Shown: positions 31,796 to 43,649 of the stretch, piece by piece | Layout: each line of letters begins with the position of its first letter | How positions within the stretch are numbered: the stretch's first letter is position 1 | Assembly (NCBI GenBank): GCA_029532415.1 | Contig: JAQOTA010000054.1 | Coordinates: forward strand, 4,092,001 to 4,156,000 | Source of the DNA: Marasmius tenuissimus | Taxonomy: Eukaryota > Basidiomycota > Agaricomycetes > Agaricales > Marasmiaceae | DNA: 64,000 nucleotides | Direction: 5' to 3' | Notes under the pieces: model-generated | Seen by the model: only the letters and a program-made list of their open reading frames with translations | Database searches by the model: none | Told to the model about the DNA's origin: nothing | Translations under genes and position numbers: made by a program

Positions 31796-33196
31796 TCAGT
31801 GAAACATCCTCAAAACATTGGAAGGAAGATAACTCTCCTGACCAGACCTCTGCACGACATCCAACCTCCCGCCTCGACATATCAAACTCAACCTGCCCGT
31901 CTCTCCATACGCAACAACAAGATTCTTAACATCTTCCAAAACCCCTCTTAGCTTCAAAAGCGACGTCTTCAAATGCGCCGCACGGTCATTCAGCTCGACA
32001 ATCGACTGCTGTACTTGGATGAAATTTCCACGATCGTGGACACCCATAAAGAGATGCGAAGTTTGCGAGATGAACATCTGGAGAATGATATCGTCTGAAC
32101 GAAGTCTGCCTGCCCTGAGACCTTTGAGCGAGATTGTTTTGAGCTCGGCGATGTAGTCCTGCGGTATGACGTTGCCACCCTCGTGTATGATAAGCGGGGT
32201 TTCCCCCGGGCCATTCAGCACCATCTGGGCCCTTGGAGCAGCGTTCCATCCAGAAGTTCTAGTCGCGCTCTGACTTGAAGGGGCAGGAAGACACGCGTCT
32301 ACTTCGCAGCGGACTACCATTTTTAGACTACCAAAGTTCTATTCAACGATAAATGTAAGTACCCCGAGGAAAAAAAGAAAGATCGTGTCGACAAGAACTC
32401 ACATATTGTAAGACTCGGTGATGACCAATAGTTCCCGAACAATCCCTGGCAGGTACCGTAGTCGCGTCCTCAAAATTATGTCCAAAGCTCCCAGAGAAAG
32501 GTGGGTAATCCTTCGCTCGCTTTTCCCATCGATTAAACAAAACGGTCTTCCTCCCAGCGAGCTGAAGGTCAATCCGGAAGTCTGCGTTGACTTCACCCCG
32601 GATCCAGTGTAAGATCTTTCGAAGTCCGTTTCGGTCCGTGACGATGTCGACGGAGGACCAATCGAAGGGTTTCCTTATCCCTGGACTTGCGTGATGGAAG
32701 TTGACGGAGGCTATTAGAGGGAGGAGAGGTGCAGTTGGGATTTTGTATCCGTTTTGGTCGATGTAACGCTCTTCAATGTCTTCTCTCACGACGTAAGGCG
32801 TTGGTCTGTTTGTCCATTCGGGTGGTGATCCTGTGTAGCAGCGGAGTCGGATAAGCATATTGATTCGAACTCGACTATACGCAGGTTTGTGTCAGTCGTC
32901 TTACCTGGTACAACGATGGTACACTGGGCGCCGTCCATCCAATTGTAGGACCCGATGTACTGAACGTCGGTAATATCTGCGTTGAGGCCATTCGTGGTCG
33001 CGGGTATCGTCAACGTCGCAATCCGGGGCGAGCTCAGTTGCAAGCCTTCCGTGATTTCTCGGGCAGGAACGGTTGATTTTTTCGAGGTGGTTGTGGTCTG
33101 AGGTCTTAAGTTCGAAGAGTTGAGCGCGCCTCCAGTGCGTCTATTACCCTCCCCATGGGAGCCTGGGGGCCAGCTGTAGCCGGAACATCCGTACAT
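31796..33196 (-). CDS. Conserved fungal protein, intact paralogue of the 18.7 kb gene
   Basis: Exons in coding order are 33196-32905, 32830-32403 and 32338-31796, giving 420 residues from MYGCSGYSW. It shares all landmarks of its paralogue: VPAREITEGLQL, VQYIGSYNWMDG, VPGSPPEW, IDQNGYKIPTAPLLPLIASV, SSVDIVTDRNGLRKILHWI, FRIDLQLAGRKT, TGHHRVLQY and FMGVHDRGNF. Both introns fall at the same codons. The N-terminal tail is less Arg/Gly-rich than in the paralogue, and the frame has no stop. The family is widespread in fungi and commonly carries the name geranylgeranyl pyrophosphate synthetase, but I see no DDxxD prenyl-diphosphate motif, so I leave the function open. TATATAA on the minus strand at 33272-33278 lies about 76 bases upstream. 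Confidence 0.8.
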
Positions 33197-33552
33197 TCTG
33201 TGGTGATGTGTTGGAGCAAAAGTGAGGTAGACAGAAAGTGAAAGGGTGAAATAGAATGGGCTCTGTTGGGATTATATACTAGTCGAAAAGAATCATCTGT
33301 AATCCTGATCAAACAAAATTTCAAAACAGCAACCGCAGTCTTCAAAAGCGAACGCAATTCCCAATCTTGAAGTCCAAAGTCAATCATTCAGTAGCAGCAT
33401 AGTGATCCCAGTTTCCCTTTTGGGACTAGCTTCAGTTTGAATGTTGTGAATACCCGAAACTTACTTCTCTAGAAGAATGACCGGATTCCTGTCGGCGGAG
33501 GAAACTTTCATCAAGCTGAGAGGGTTGGATGGAGGATCTAGAAAAAGAAGGC

Positions 33553-33566
33553 TCGGCAAATGCCGA
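33553..33566 (-). promoter_or_regulatory. TCGGCATTTGCCGA palindrome, second copy
   Basis: On the minus strand this reads exactly as 18328-18341 does on the plus strand. It lies 357 bases before the ATG at 33196, so both paralogues carry it at similar distance and in the same orientation. Confidence 0.45.
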
Positions 33567-34150
33567 TTGAACATAAAGAGACTAGTGGGCGGCATTTCCC
33601 ACGCGGCAAACCCACTCCTTCTCGGCCATGTCATGACCCTGCTCAGCAGCTTATCGGAACCTCCTCAATTGCGTGGAGACCGAGGTTCCCTCTACATTGA
33701 ACTATCAAAATTGGATGTGGCGTGCTCAAGACACCTCGTAATGCCGAATCATCCCCAGCCGGCCCAGGCTTGAAAGTAAGGAGAAGTCGTGCGTATTTTC
33801 TCCTTTTGTAAGCCTAGTATTCGTCCAAGTACCTATCTTCTACAGTACCACACGCGGATTGAAGTCAAAAATACTCAATCTCAACGAGTCCCCACCTTTT
33901 CGACACGTCAAAACCCCATAGGTCCCCATTCCATCACACCTTGCAATCAATCGGGGGTTCTCCACCCAACAGATGGGGGAGAACAGCCTCCGCTTCCGCC
34001 TCGTCATCGATCACTTATCGAACGGCAGACATGTGCAGTCTGCGCACATGTGCATTCTCCATATGTTAAAACGCTCGAAATAACGCTAGTCAGCGTGCCG
34101 CAGTGGAAGTGGAAGTAATTTTAGCTACGGCTCACGGAAGCATAATGGGC
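33567..34150. other. Divergent intergenic region
   Basis: No coding segment is supported. The carboxypeptidase promoter is at its right end. Confidence 0.4.
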
Positions 34151-34157
34151 TATAAAA
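34151..34157 (+). promoter_or_regulatory. TATA box of the carboxypeptidase gene
   Basis: TATAAAA lies 36 bases before the start codon at 34187. Confidence 0.6.
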
Positions 34158-34186
34158 GCTGTTGATTGTGAGCCCTGGTCATCAAG

Positions 34187-36072
34187 ATGCTGTTTTCTTC
34201 TTTTCTTGTGCTTTTGTCACTTGCGAGACGAGGGTTTGCTGCCGAGGGGCAAATTCCCGTCGTCGATGGCGTCGTTGGAGGCGTGCCTTCGTCTGGCTCG
34301 GGGTTCAAAGCGAATGTGGAGGCGGTAGTACCACAAGCGACGACTCCGGGTGCTCTTCGTGTCACTGCCCAGAACTCCGGTATTTGTGGTCAGTGATCGC
34401 TCTTGTTTAGGCAAAGAATTGTTCCGAATTTTTCAATCTGATGATATAGAAACTACTCCTGGAGTGGCTTCAGCATCGGGATACGGGGATCTCACGGCTA
34501 CACAGAGCATCTTGTTCGTTAACTTGCCTCCACTCGATCTCTCTTTCTGACGTGCGATTATCATCTCTACTAGTTTCTGGTACTTCGCTGCTCGAAATTC
34601 GCCGTCTACTGCTCCCGTCACTCTTTGGTTCAATGGTGGACCTGGATCCTCCTCCATGATCGGTCTTCTCCAAGAGTTGGGACCGTGCCGAATCAATAAC
34701 GATACCACGTCCGTTTCTCTCAATCCATGGTCCTGGAGCACAAACTCCCACATCATCTTCATCGATCAGCCAGTCGGTGTCGGCTTCAGCCATGGCGACA
34801 CAAAAGTCGGAACGAGCCAACAGGCAGCTGCGGATGTTTGGTCCTTCTTGCAAATCTTCTTCAAAGACAGTAGGTTCTCGGCATTGGCGAAACGGAATCT
34901 GGCGATTTGGACAGAGAGTTATGGAGGTCATTATGGGCCTACTTTCGCTGCGTACGTCGTCGCTGTCCAGTATTGTGGTTTGCGTCGCGTAACTCATGAT
35001 CCACTCTCATTTCAAGCCATTTCCTAGATCAGAATACCCAAATTGCGTCGGGAAAAATTTCTGGGATACCTCTCAACCTCAAAGTGCTGGGTGTAGGCGA
35101 TGGCCTTACAGATCCGCTTGCTCAGTATCAGGGCTACATCGAATACGCTGCATCCAATCCCTACCATCCTCTTGTTTCACAGACCATCCTCGATCGGGGG
35201 AACACATCGTGGACCCAAGCCGGCGGATGCAGAGATCAGGTTTGTCTCGAGCACTCATCATAGCCGCAAACGTATCCTGAACCTGTTACAGATCACTTCG
35301 TGCTACAACACGAACACAAACTCTGTCTGTTCAGCAGCCCAGTCGTTCTGTAACAACAGGATTCTTAGCCCTCTCGCCGGAAATTACGACGTCTACTACG
35401 TACTAGCAGAAGATCCAGATCCATATCCGCCCTCGATCACTGGGTATCTCAATTCGGTGAGAAGTAAGATCGGGGCGGAGCAACAGTGGCAATCATCGAA
35501 CCAGGTGGTTTATAGCAACTTCGCGGCTACTGGGGATTGGATGAGAAACTCGAGACCGAACTTAGAGACTGTTATTAATTCTGGAGTACGTCGTCGTTTT
35601 CTCACTGTTGGTTCCCAAGGTTAACAGTTGCCGCTTGGTACAGGTCCGAGTCATTGTATACGATGGTGATGCCGTGAGTGCATGTGTCTTCCGTTACAAA
35701 GGGACTAGTAGCTTACTTTGAGCTTGACAAGGACTACATTCTCAATTTCAATGGAGTCGAAGCGATGGTCGACGCCCTCAATACCAAGTTTACCTCGATC
35801 TATAAACAACAGGTTTTCCAACCTTACACCGTTCGAGGGGAAGTAACGGGACAATTCAAGAATGCCGGTAACTTTTCGTATATCAGGATCTACGGAGCGG
35901 GTCATGAGGTGCCCGCGTACAAGGTTGGTTGTCAAACATTTACGTTTATGGGTCCACGGGCTGACCAGGATCGTTCTCTCTCCGTCTTTAGTTTGGAAAC
36001 CTTGAGGTTGGAGAGGCAGCGTTCCAGATGTTCGATCAGATAATGTCGAATCAGCCGCTGACTCCGACGTAA
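34187..36072 (+). CDS. Secreted serine carboxypeptidase (peptidase family S10)
   Basis: This enzyme removes C-terminal residues from peptides at acid pH and is probably extracellular or vacuolar. It starts with a signal peptide (MLFSSFLVLLSLARRGFAA). The oxyanion block WFNGGPGSSSMIGLLQELGP comes early, the nucleophile motif WTESYGGHYGP is near 34910, the acid is in VIVYDGDADYILNFNG across the intron near 35672-35732, and the histidine is in YGAGHEVPAY near 35895. All three catalytic residues are therefore present. Exons begin 34187-34388, 34450-34513 and 34574-34955 and end with a short exon from about 35992. The join at 34955 to 35033 uses a weak donor and may hide a small exon, since the family usually has a few residues between FAAY and QNT. 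The stop is TAA at 36070. Confidence 0.9.
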
Positions 36073-36383
36073 AGAGGGGACTTGCATGTACTTAAAATAT
36101 AGTAAGAAACGAGATTGATGCTGCCTCTGGACCCCTCAGGCCTTAGGACCCACTGTCCGTTCGACGTTGACCCACTCCGTCCAAGCCGGTGTCGGCAGAG
36201 TTCGGCAATTCCCGTTCGGACCGTCAGCACCAATGACATGTCGACCCTTGTCAATTAATTCTCTCCCATTCACGTTGTCAGCAATCATGCTGGTCCCCAC
36301 TGCCAGGTCAACATGGGAATCTGGCCCTGCAGTTTTCTTTCTCACTTCCTTCTCGCCTGCATAGGCGACCGAGCAGCGAAAAC
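36073..36383. other. Intergenic DNA
   Basis: This short spacer between the carboxypeptidase and P450 genes shows no gene. Confidence 0.35.
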
Positions 36384-38900
36384 ATGCTGGTCGAACTGCT
36401 CGTCCTTGCAGGCACTCTCCTTTCTGTTTATGCGTTCAGGGTTTACCTGGAGTACCGTCGCGTTCGCGGATCCGTTAGGTGCGGGCAGATCTCCCTTTGT
36501 GTCGTCATGCCTAACTCAAATAATAAACAGGGACATTTTAACCTTTGTGACCTTCTTTTCCAACGAAACGACCCTGGCAAGTGCGTTGAACAAGAGTACG
36601 CGGTTGGTGTTGGGACAGTTCAACTTCTGGTTGAGGAAACATGACCGTGAGTGCGGAACAACTTTTGTATAGACAAGCTATGTTGATGACAGGTTGTAGT
36701 GTACGAACCTATTGGCTGGAATATCAGTGCTGCCGTCAGTAAAAGCAATCATTCTTCGAATATTCTTGGTCTGACTGGAACAGATATCGCTATGGCCGCG
36801 CGTTGCTGTCACATACACGGTAGCGGATCCTGAAGTCCTGAAGGTGAACGACTTCGTTTGCCTTTTTCGGTCATTAGCCAAACTCTTGTCTCTTCTTTTC
36901 TAGGAAATTGGATCGCAGCGCCACAAATACCCTAAACCGCTAGCCCAGTACAAGCCTCTCGACATTTTTGGAAGGAACATTATATCCACGGAAGGTGAAG
37001 AGTGGAAGAAAAACCGCAAAATCGCATCACCCGCGTTTTCTGAAGTATGCCCTTTCAATTCCACTTGATCTTATCCCAATGAAGCGGGTTTATACAGAGA
37101 AACAATCGTCTGGTATGGGAAGAGAGCATCAGGATGCTAACGGAATTCTTTGACGAGGTCTGGGGGGATAAGGAAGAAATTGCAGTCGACAATTTTCTCG
37201 GTCTTTCTCTACAGGTGCGTGAATCTGTCTCTTTCCAGGATCGAAGAAGGCTGACCGTTGTTCTCCAGTTTGGTCTGCGGGTGATATCCGCTGCTGGTAA
37301 CGATTCCTCGACGCTGAGCTTCAAATCCTAGCCTAACCAACATCCGATCGCAATTACAGGCTTCGGAAGACGAATGGGGTGGAGTGCGGAACATACTGTA
37401 CCTCAAGGACACGAGCTCTCCTTTGAAGAAACCTTCCAGATAGCCTCAAAAGATGTTTACCTGAAACTACTCTTACCGGACTGGGTTCCCAATCTCACAG
37501 AGCGCATCCGGAAAACCAGGATCGGATTTGACGAGCTGCGTGTGCGTCCACTCATTATCATCTCAAATCCGACCTGACGCGTCGTCTGTCCACAGGTATA
37601 CTTGCAGGATGTGATCCATCAGCGGAAATCCACAGGAAGTACGGCAGAAATCGACCAAGTTAATCTATTCAGTAACCTCATCGATGCCAACGAACAAGTT
37701 GGGGAAGAGATGGCCAAGCTCGACGACTCTGAGCTCATAGGTACGCACGGCTGTAGCTTCGTCTCTTGCATTTCACTAAAACACCAACATACTACCAGGA
37801 AACGTTTTCGTATTCCTCTTAGCAGGGCACGAGGTCTGTGTTCTCCTATACTGCAATTTTTCTTTGTTTCTCAAACTCAAACTCAAACTCAAACTAGACG
37901 TCGTCCCACACACTCTGCTTTGCGTTCGCCCTACTCGCGCTGTATCCGGAAGAGCAAGACAAACTTTACCAACACATCATGTCTGTATGCCCTGATCGAC
38001 TTCCTGTGAGCGAACGATCTGGTCCTCTCGAAGAGATCTTGAGCTGACCACGTTCCAGGCATACGATGATATACCTGCCCTCGATCGTTCGCTGGCGTAA
38101 GCAAGAGCAGTTGGTGTTTAGAAACTCTACTAAACCTCGTCTTGTCAGTGTGATCTATGAGACCCTACGCCTCTTCCCCCCGGTGAGCATTCTTTCCCCC
38201 CGTATCGTACTCGTCGTAGTCATACTTACCACCCTCACAGGCTGTCGGCGTCCCAAAGTCCACCGCTGAAGACACTTCATTCGTTCTCCACAACGAACAG
38301 GGTCAGTCAAAGGTCATACCGGTTCCCAAGAACACGAACCTCGTCATTCATGCCGCGGGCGTTCATTACAATCGTACGTATACATGTCCATTCCGTTGCA
38401 CGCAAAATGCTTATATCTTATATGTTAGCTCGGTATTGGAAAGACCCGTACGAATTCCGCCCAGATAGGTTCATGGGAGAATGGAACAGGGATGCTTTCA
38501 TCCCGTTCAGTGTCGGTTGGTGACCTTCCCTCTTCCCTTCCACTTAGGAGCACGAGCTCAATCACTCGTTATTTCAGGCGCGCGATCGTGTATTGGACGA
38601 AGGTATGGTCAACGTCCGCCCCTGGCTGATACCTGCCCTAACTACGATGACCACAGGTTCAGCGAAGTGGAGAGTGTAGCAATCCTTAGTGTTCTGGTCA
38701 AGAAGTACAAGATCTCCGTTATGGAAGAGCCTGAATTCAAGCATGAGAGTTTTGAAGGCAGGAAGGAGCGAGTTCTGAAAGCCCAGTTTGGGATTACGCA
38801 TACGTACGTCGAGATTTCCCTCCCTCCCGTTGGGCGCAGCGAGCTGATTGATATGGACAGCCCGATACGAGTACCGCTAACATTTACGAGGCGGAAGTGA
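36384..38900 (+). CDS. Cytochrome P450 monooxygenase
   Basis: This is a heme-thiolate monooxygenase anchored in the ER membrane by the N-terminal helix MLVELLVLAGTLLSVYAF. At least thirteen short exons join in frame. Landmarks in order: YEPIGWNIS, VAVTYTVADPEVLK and GRNIISTEGEEWKKNRKIAS (C-helix WxxxR-like WKKNR); the I-helix LLAGHETSSHTLCFAFALLA; the K-helix ETLRLFPP (ExxR); RYWKDPYEFRPDRF; and the heme loop FIPFSVGARSCIGRRFSEVE, split by two introns, with the cysteine ligand. The long C-terminal tail ends RVPLTFTRRK at 38900. All motifs and joins are intact, so it should be functional. The subfamily and substrate are not deducible. A decayed relative lies at 48270-48860. Confidence 0.9.
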
Positions 38901-39215
38901 TTTGGGGTTCCTGGGAGCGAAGGTTTGCTCTGTTTCTTTTCGATGTAAACTACTCCTTCTGTTGTAATTCAGTTTGTACTCTTTCATCATTGTCCCCAAC
39001 GCTGATGCTGCGCCGGCGTACAAACTTTCACAAGGAGCCCAGGTTTTGTCGTTGAAGAGGATTGTCATTAGGGAGGGGAAAGTACAACAAACAACGAAGG
39101 TACCCAAAAAAGTACAACGAGTAAAGAGAAATCTATCCAAATGTTTGGTTCCTTTCGTCGTCCACGAGCTAGATCTAACTCCTAGCCCGGCCTAAAGAAA
39201 GCATCCCGACTCTAC
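38901..39215. other. Convergent 3' flank
   Basis: This region lies between the P450 stop and the D-amino-acid oxidase stop. No gene is visible. Confidence 0.4.
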
Positions 39216-40584
39216 TTAAGCCGCGGTAGCAGCAACCACGGGTCCGGTGTACTTGACTTCCGGTGGAGCCTGGTTAGTCCTCGACACCGGTGGCAAGTCA
39301 GCAAGAGCCTCCTTGACCAACCCGAGCACATCGCTAGCACATCCGAAGCTCAAAGACCATCCAGCGCCTCCGTGTCCGTAGGAGTGGACGATGCGGCTTG
39401 GCTTGGATCCGGGGACGAGTTGGCGGAGTTCACGTTCGACACGGATGTTGCGTTGTCGGAATGGGCGGAGACCCTGGGCGACGGGGTAGTCGGGGTCGAT
39501 CTTGGCGTTCTTGAGTTGGGGAAGGAAGGCTTCGCAGCGCTCTTTCATGCGCTTGATGACGGGGGATTCGAGGGTGAGGTCGAGGTCGTATTCGTTGGGC
39601 TCGGTGAAACCTATGCGGGAAGGGTAAACGTCAGATGTAATCTGTAAGACGAAAGAAGTGCAAGTAAAACCCACCTCCAAGGATCAAGGTGTTGTCGCTT
39701 CTCGGAACGATGAACACAATCTCGTTTTGCCTTCCAACATCGGCGGAGATGGTAAGGCCCGCTTCGACCTTGGGCATGCTGACACCGTCGTTGATGAGAC
39801 GGATCAAACCACCACGGATGGGGTAGCAAGAGTCGTCTCCTGCAGTTTCCGCGCTGGCGATACCCGTACAGTTGATGATGACCTCCGCGCCAAACCGGTT
39901 CCTGAGGGCATCCTCCTGGTTGAGCAGGTCACCCTTGATCGCCTCGGTGACAAGAGAAGCTCCTTTTGCCTGCACAAGCTCCATCAACCACTTCATCGCA
40001 GCATCTGTATCAATAACCGGTGCCATAATCCCATAAGCATCCACACCACCGTGCTCAGGATCAACATTGAAGTCTTTGATCAAGTGCGCTCCCTTCCTGA
40101 ACCCAACGACACCAGAGGCAGCAATCTCGTTCATCTTCTCCGTCTGGAAATCGTCACCTTCGATCGGGTCGGGGAAGTAGAAGTTGGACGGCATCATCCT
40201 GACACCAGATTCTTTGTACCTGGGGTCTTGGGAGAGCGCGTTCCAGACGTGGTAGGCGACCATGCACCATTTCTTGCTGTGCTGGAGGGAGATTTTGTCG
40301 GTGTGCTGGCCACAGACGGCTGGGGGGTACTCCCAGAGGGCACCGGCGATTTGGGAGGCGATACGCTGCTCTTTGCCGTAGGAGGCCCATTCCTTGGAGA
40401 GGATGGTGACTTTGTAGCCTTGGTCGAGGAGGGACCAGGCGGTGGTGAGACCGATGACGCCTCCGCCGACTACGAGAACGTGATGGGAGTTTTCGGTGGG
40501 CTTGTTGAGAGGAGTGTTGAGGGGAGTGATGTCACGCCAAAGCATGATCTTGGGGAAGGCAGCGGGGGCAGTGGTAGCGGCCAT
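39216..40584 (-). CDS. D-amino-acid oxidase (FAD)
   Basis: This enzyme oxidises D-amino acids to 2-oxo acids, ammonia and hydrogen peroxide. Coding exons 40584-39675 and 39610-39216 are separated by one intron and give 434 residues. The FAD-binding motif is VLVVGGGVIGLTTAWSLLDQ near residue 36. The family signature around the active-site tail reads RIVHSYGHGGAGWSLSFG near residue 390, and substrate-side segments such as YPIRGGLIRL are in place. The protein is longer than typical DAAO (about 340-370), mainly at the N-terminus (about 30 extra residues) and C-terminus. It ends AATAA and lacks the usual peroxisomal SKL-type signal, so location is open. Divergent upstream lies an unrecognised gene. 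Confidence 0.92.
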
Positions 40585-40852
40585 GCTGATGGGTTATTCG
40601 GGTGGAGTTAGATTAAGGAGAAGTAGATTGTGTTGAGAGACTAGTAGAGAAGAGAAGAGGAAGATGTTGTTGGTTCTCCGATGGTAACCTGAGCCTATAT
40701 TTATACCCATCGTCTTGAGCTCAGTATAAGTGAATGGATGGCGGCACTTACGCAATATAACATCCGAGGGAGTCGAGAACAAGTTCTTGTCGATGAACAC
40801 TTCACCCGCTAATTGCGGTCCTGCAAAATAGAAATTCGCGTGGAGTTGACGA

Positions 40853-41640
40853 TCATCCATGTTGAGCACAGGACTCCAGACTCGTGTTTTGTTCTGGCCT
40901 CCCGCGGTGTTGCTTCTTATGGACAGCTTCCAAGAGCTCCAGGCATTGCAGCGGGCGTAAAGACAGTGTAAGTGATTCCCGCTCGAAGACACCATTCCGT
41001 CGATTACCAGTATTTAGTAACTTTGGGCTGCAGTTCGTAAGTCTAGACTGTTCGAACAGAATGACGGAGTGGATTGTCGAGAGGTTCCTGATGCTCGGAC
41101 CTTAGCATACCGCCGAATGCGCGAGGGACAGTGTGGACTCACCAACAGAGTTCCTGGGAACGTGAGTTTACCATTTAGCATGACTGAATGAAACTCGGGA
41201 GGCGGGAGAAGGGAAATGAGATGGTCCACGGCGGGCCAAAAGGCCTGGACGAGGTCTCTAAACGTCCGACATGACTGGGAACGTGTTTACGTTGAACTTT
41301 GCGGTCACAGGATGGACTTGACGACGAAAATAGTGCTTTCTACGACCTTCGAGCCTCGGATATAGTGAAGCCAGAACAAGAGATGCCAGAAGTATGGTAA
41401 TCCGCTGAAAAAAAAGATACGAGAGAGCAAAAACGAGATCAATCAATTCTGACCGGAACTTGGAAAAGAAACACGGCCATACCTGATGCCTCGGACGAAA
41501 AAGGACTGGCATTGCACCCTGACCGCGCCCTTCCCTTCGCTATTCGAGCGGCCCAGCCGATATGAAAATTGACAGAGAAGTCCGCAGAGAACAGCTGATA
41601 GAAAGCAAAAATAACCGGGCTAGACGGCGAACCGGTAAAC
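40853..41640 (-). CDS. Unrecognised spliced gene, 5' end unsettled
   Basis: I found this only by splicing. Coding order: an exon ending at 41483 (ending FFVRGIS), 41404-41326 (GLPYFWHLLFWLHYIRGSK, then VVESTIF), 41274-41143 (SCRTFRDLVQAFWPAVDHLI, then LLPPPEFHSVML), and 41047-40853 (SRLTNCSPKLLNTGNRRNGV, ending LESCAQHG and a stop). Each join has GT/AG and keeps frame. The N-terminal half is hydrophobic and could form membrane helices, while the C-terminal part is soluble. No start ATG fits the 5' exon, because an in-frame stop lies near 41622, so the start must be in a further exon or the gene is 5'-truncated. I do not recognise the family. Confidence 0.42.
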
Positions 41641-41659
41641 CCTGGGCTTGGAGAAGGCT

Positions 41660-42240
41660 TTGAGCTGGCACATTGCGTTCCCCCAAAACTCTGGAAAGCA
41701 AGAAGTGAGCGACGATTCAGCGAGCGAGAACTTTATTGTTCACCGAAATTCAGTTACCAGTCATACCCTTTGAGCGAGAAGAACAGACAACAAGCAGAGA
41801 GCTGGTCGCTCTTGAGCGTTGAAGATGATGAGGGTTCAGGTCAACCCGGGTCCTGGTCCGTGCGCGCGTGTCTTTGTCGGCTAAGCTTACTGAAACTGGC
41901 GCGCGTCGCTTTGATTCAGACTTGGCTTCGATCCTTGAAGCCGACTACCTTGCGACCGGTACCTGGCCAGTATACCAAGTAAGAAAAAACAGCCAAATTC
42001 TCAAGAGGTCCCAGGTATGGCATGTTGATTTTTACCCTCTACGCACCCGAGGCATTGCTGCCTTGATTCTGAGGTTTTGCTTTCCCTTTCCGAAATCGTT
42101 GGTTCCCGCACCCGCATGTACTAATGCCTAGGTGCAATGAGCTTTTAGCTTGAGCACGTCCATCATTTTGCCTGCACAAACGCCTCTCAACTCTTTTTCT
42201 ATTATTCTGATAAAGATCTTAGGAAGGCATGCATTCGCAA
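41660..42240 (+). other. Possible coding remnant, unrecognised
   Basis: A plus-strand frame at about 41868-41978 reads like protein (KLTETGARRFDSDLASILEA, then DYLATGTWPVYQ) and ends at a plausible donor gtaaga. No complete gene can be built around it. Confidence 0.25.
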
Positions 42241-42249
42241 ATCCATCTG

Positions 42250-43075
42250 ACGTCTACCCTCTAATCCGCTCATTCAGCGATTTCCTCCCGAGGTCCTGGT
42301 GGAAACGATATCCTTTTGGAGGGCAGTACTGCATTTGATCCATTTTATTTGATTTTCGTCCTCCACTGCGATCTCCGAAGCCCCAATCCGTTCTCTCTCT
42401 CTCACTAATGGTAGAAGATAGCAATATTACATCCCGAAGTTCGAACCAATGACCTTCTGGATTCACTGCGTATCCGAGCTTCTGTGGGTATTGAACAGAG
42501 TCCTACACATGCGTCTCATCCGACAAGAGGAGTCTTTTTCCGGGGTCTCGAGCTACTAAGGAAGGCTTTTGACGACAAGCTCTACACGCAATTTAGCTGT
42601 TTTTTTCCTGATCATTTGGTCTCTTCAACTTGTCTACAGGCTTTAGAACGAGAGCCCAAACCTCGTCGTGATTGATATCTTTACCAGGCCACCCACAAGT
42701 ATTGGGAGGAGCTCACAACGCTACGACTAGTATGTGCCATACTTCTCCATCTTCCGAGTTCTGATTCGTACGACGTCTCGTACGAAAGTCGGGATAATCT
42801 AGAGCCCTTCACGAACGATTCGGCGTGGTCAAAATGATATTCAATATGCATTATTCTCATGGAGGAGGGTTTCCGAGTCGGACGTACGACTATTCGAACC
42901 GAGTCTTGGTCGGGGCTCCGAAGGAAGCTCGAACCCGTTGAACGTATCATGCGGCGCGGCGGCAGTGGGTACGGAAGGATAGGTCTCGATGACTTGAGAC
43001 CGAGAGTCCGCGTTTTTTGTCTAGCGATCACCTTGAACTACGTCTGCGAAATATTATATTAGTGAAGCTGATTTA
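42250..43075 (+). pseudogene. F-box protein relic
   Basis: Around 42270 the plus strand reads IQRFPPEVLVETISFW, matching the start of the Agaricomycete F-box-like domain (LPPELLVxIF...). Further short open pieces follow (YWEELTTLRLVCAILLHLPS near 42700; EEGFRVGRTTIRTESW near 42862). They lie in different frames with stops between, so this is probably a decayed F-box gene, unrelated in detail to the tandem pair at 14-18 kb. Confidence 0.4.
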
Positions 43076-43261
43076 GCACTTACTATTGCACTGCCATCTG
43101 TAGTCCCCGCCCTGGTAGGATTCGAGTCTCTTAAATTGTTATATGTATTGTCATTCGCAGATTGAGGACTGTACTCACCTCAAGGCATGACAAAGGGATG
43201 ATTTGGGTCTGAACAATCGAAGATAGGAAAGATACAAAAAATATTTCAGCCACATTGGTAT

Positions 43262-43339
43262 GGGATCCATCCTGGTTCGAACAGGAGACCTTAAGTGCTA
43301 CCAAAGCTATTGTGCGATAACCAACTACGCCATGGACCC
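43262..43339 (-). tRNA. tRNA-like sequence, anticodon loop TGG (Pro), degraded
   Basis: On the minus strand the ends pair as GGGTCCA/TGGATCC, with one G-T. The T arm is TCCTG-TTCGAAC-CAGGA, a perfect five-base stem with canonical loop. The A-box region TGGCGTAGTTGG fits the RNA polymerase III consensus. The anticodon loop reads TTTGGTA, which would decode proline, but the anticodon stem has two mismatched pairs and the whole is 78 nt, slightly long. A tRNA-Pro pseudogene or the head of a tRNA-derived SINE are both possible. Confidence 0.45.
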
Positions 43340-43649
43340 GTATCTAAGTGTGAAATATACCCCAATATATTATGCCTCATGAGAGGATCATATCACCTTA
43401 GCAGCTATGCGGGGATGTTTGAGAAGATTGAGCTTGAGGTACAATCCGAAGATTAATTTTAGATCCTCACGCACCCTTTCAATACCGGGATTGAAGTGTC
43501 TCGAATTTCCCAGGTACCTTCCTAGTCTAAGTTCGTACTCATCTCGTTTTCGCACGATGTATTATTCGATTATCTCAGTTACATCTGAACTATTTTATCC
43601 GCTCAATTTGGTTTACTATACGTCCTCCCTCCTTATCCCCTTATGCTCT

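Noticed and set aside
33477..33773. 98-codon plus-strand frame upstream of the 33.2 kb gene
   Set aside because: It spans the palindrome in the promoter of a minus-strand gene and has no domain or splice support.
39658..40611. Plus-strand 317-codon open frame opposite the D-amino-acid oxidase
   Set aside because: It mirrors exon 1 of the oxidase codon for codon, and its sequence lacks protein-like motifs. The minus strand carries the FAD motif and the correct intron.
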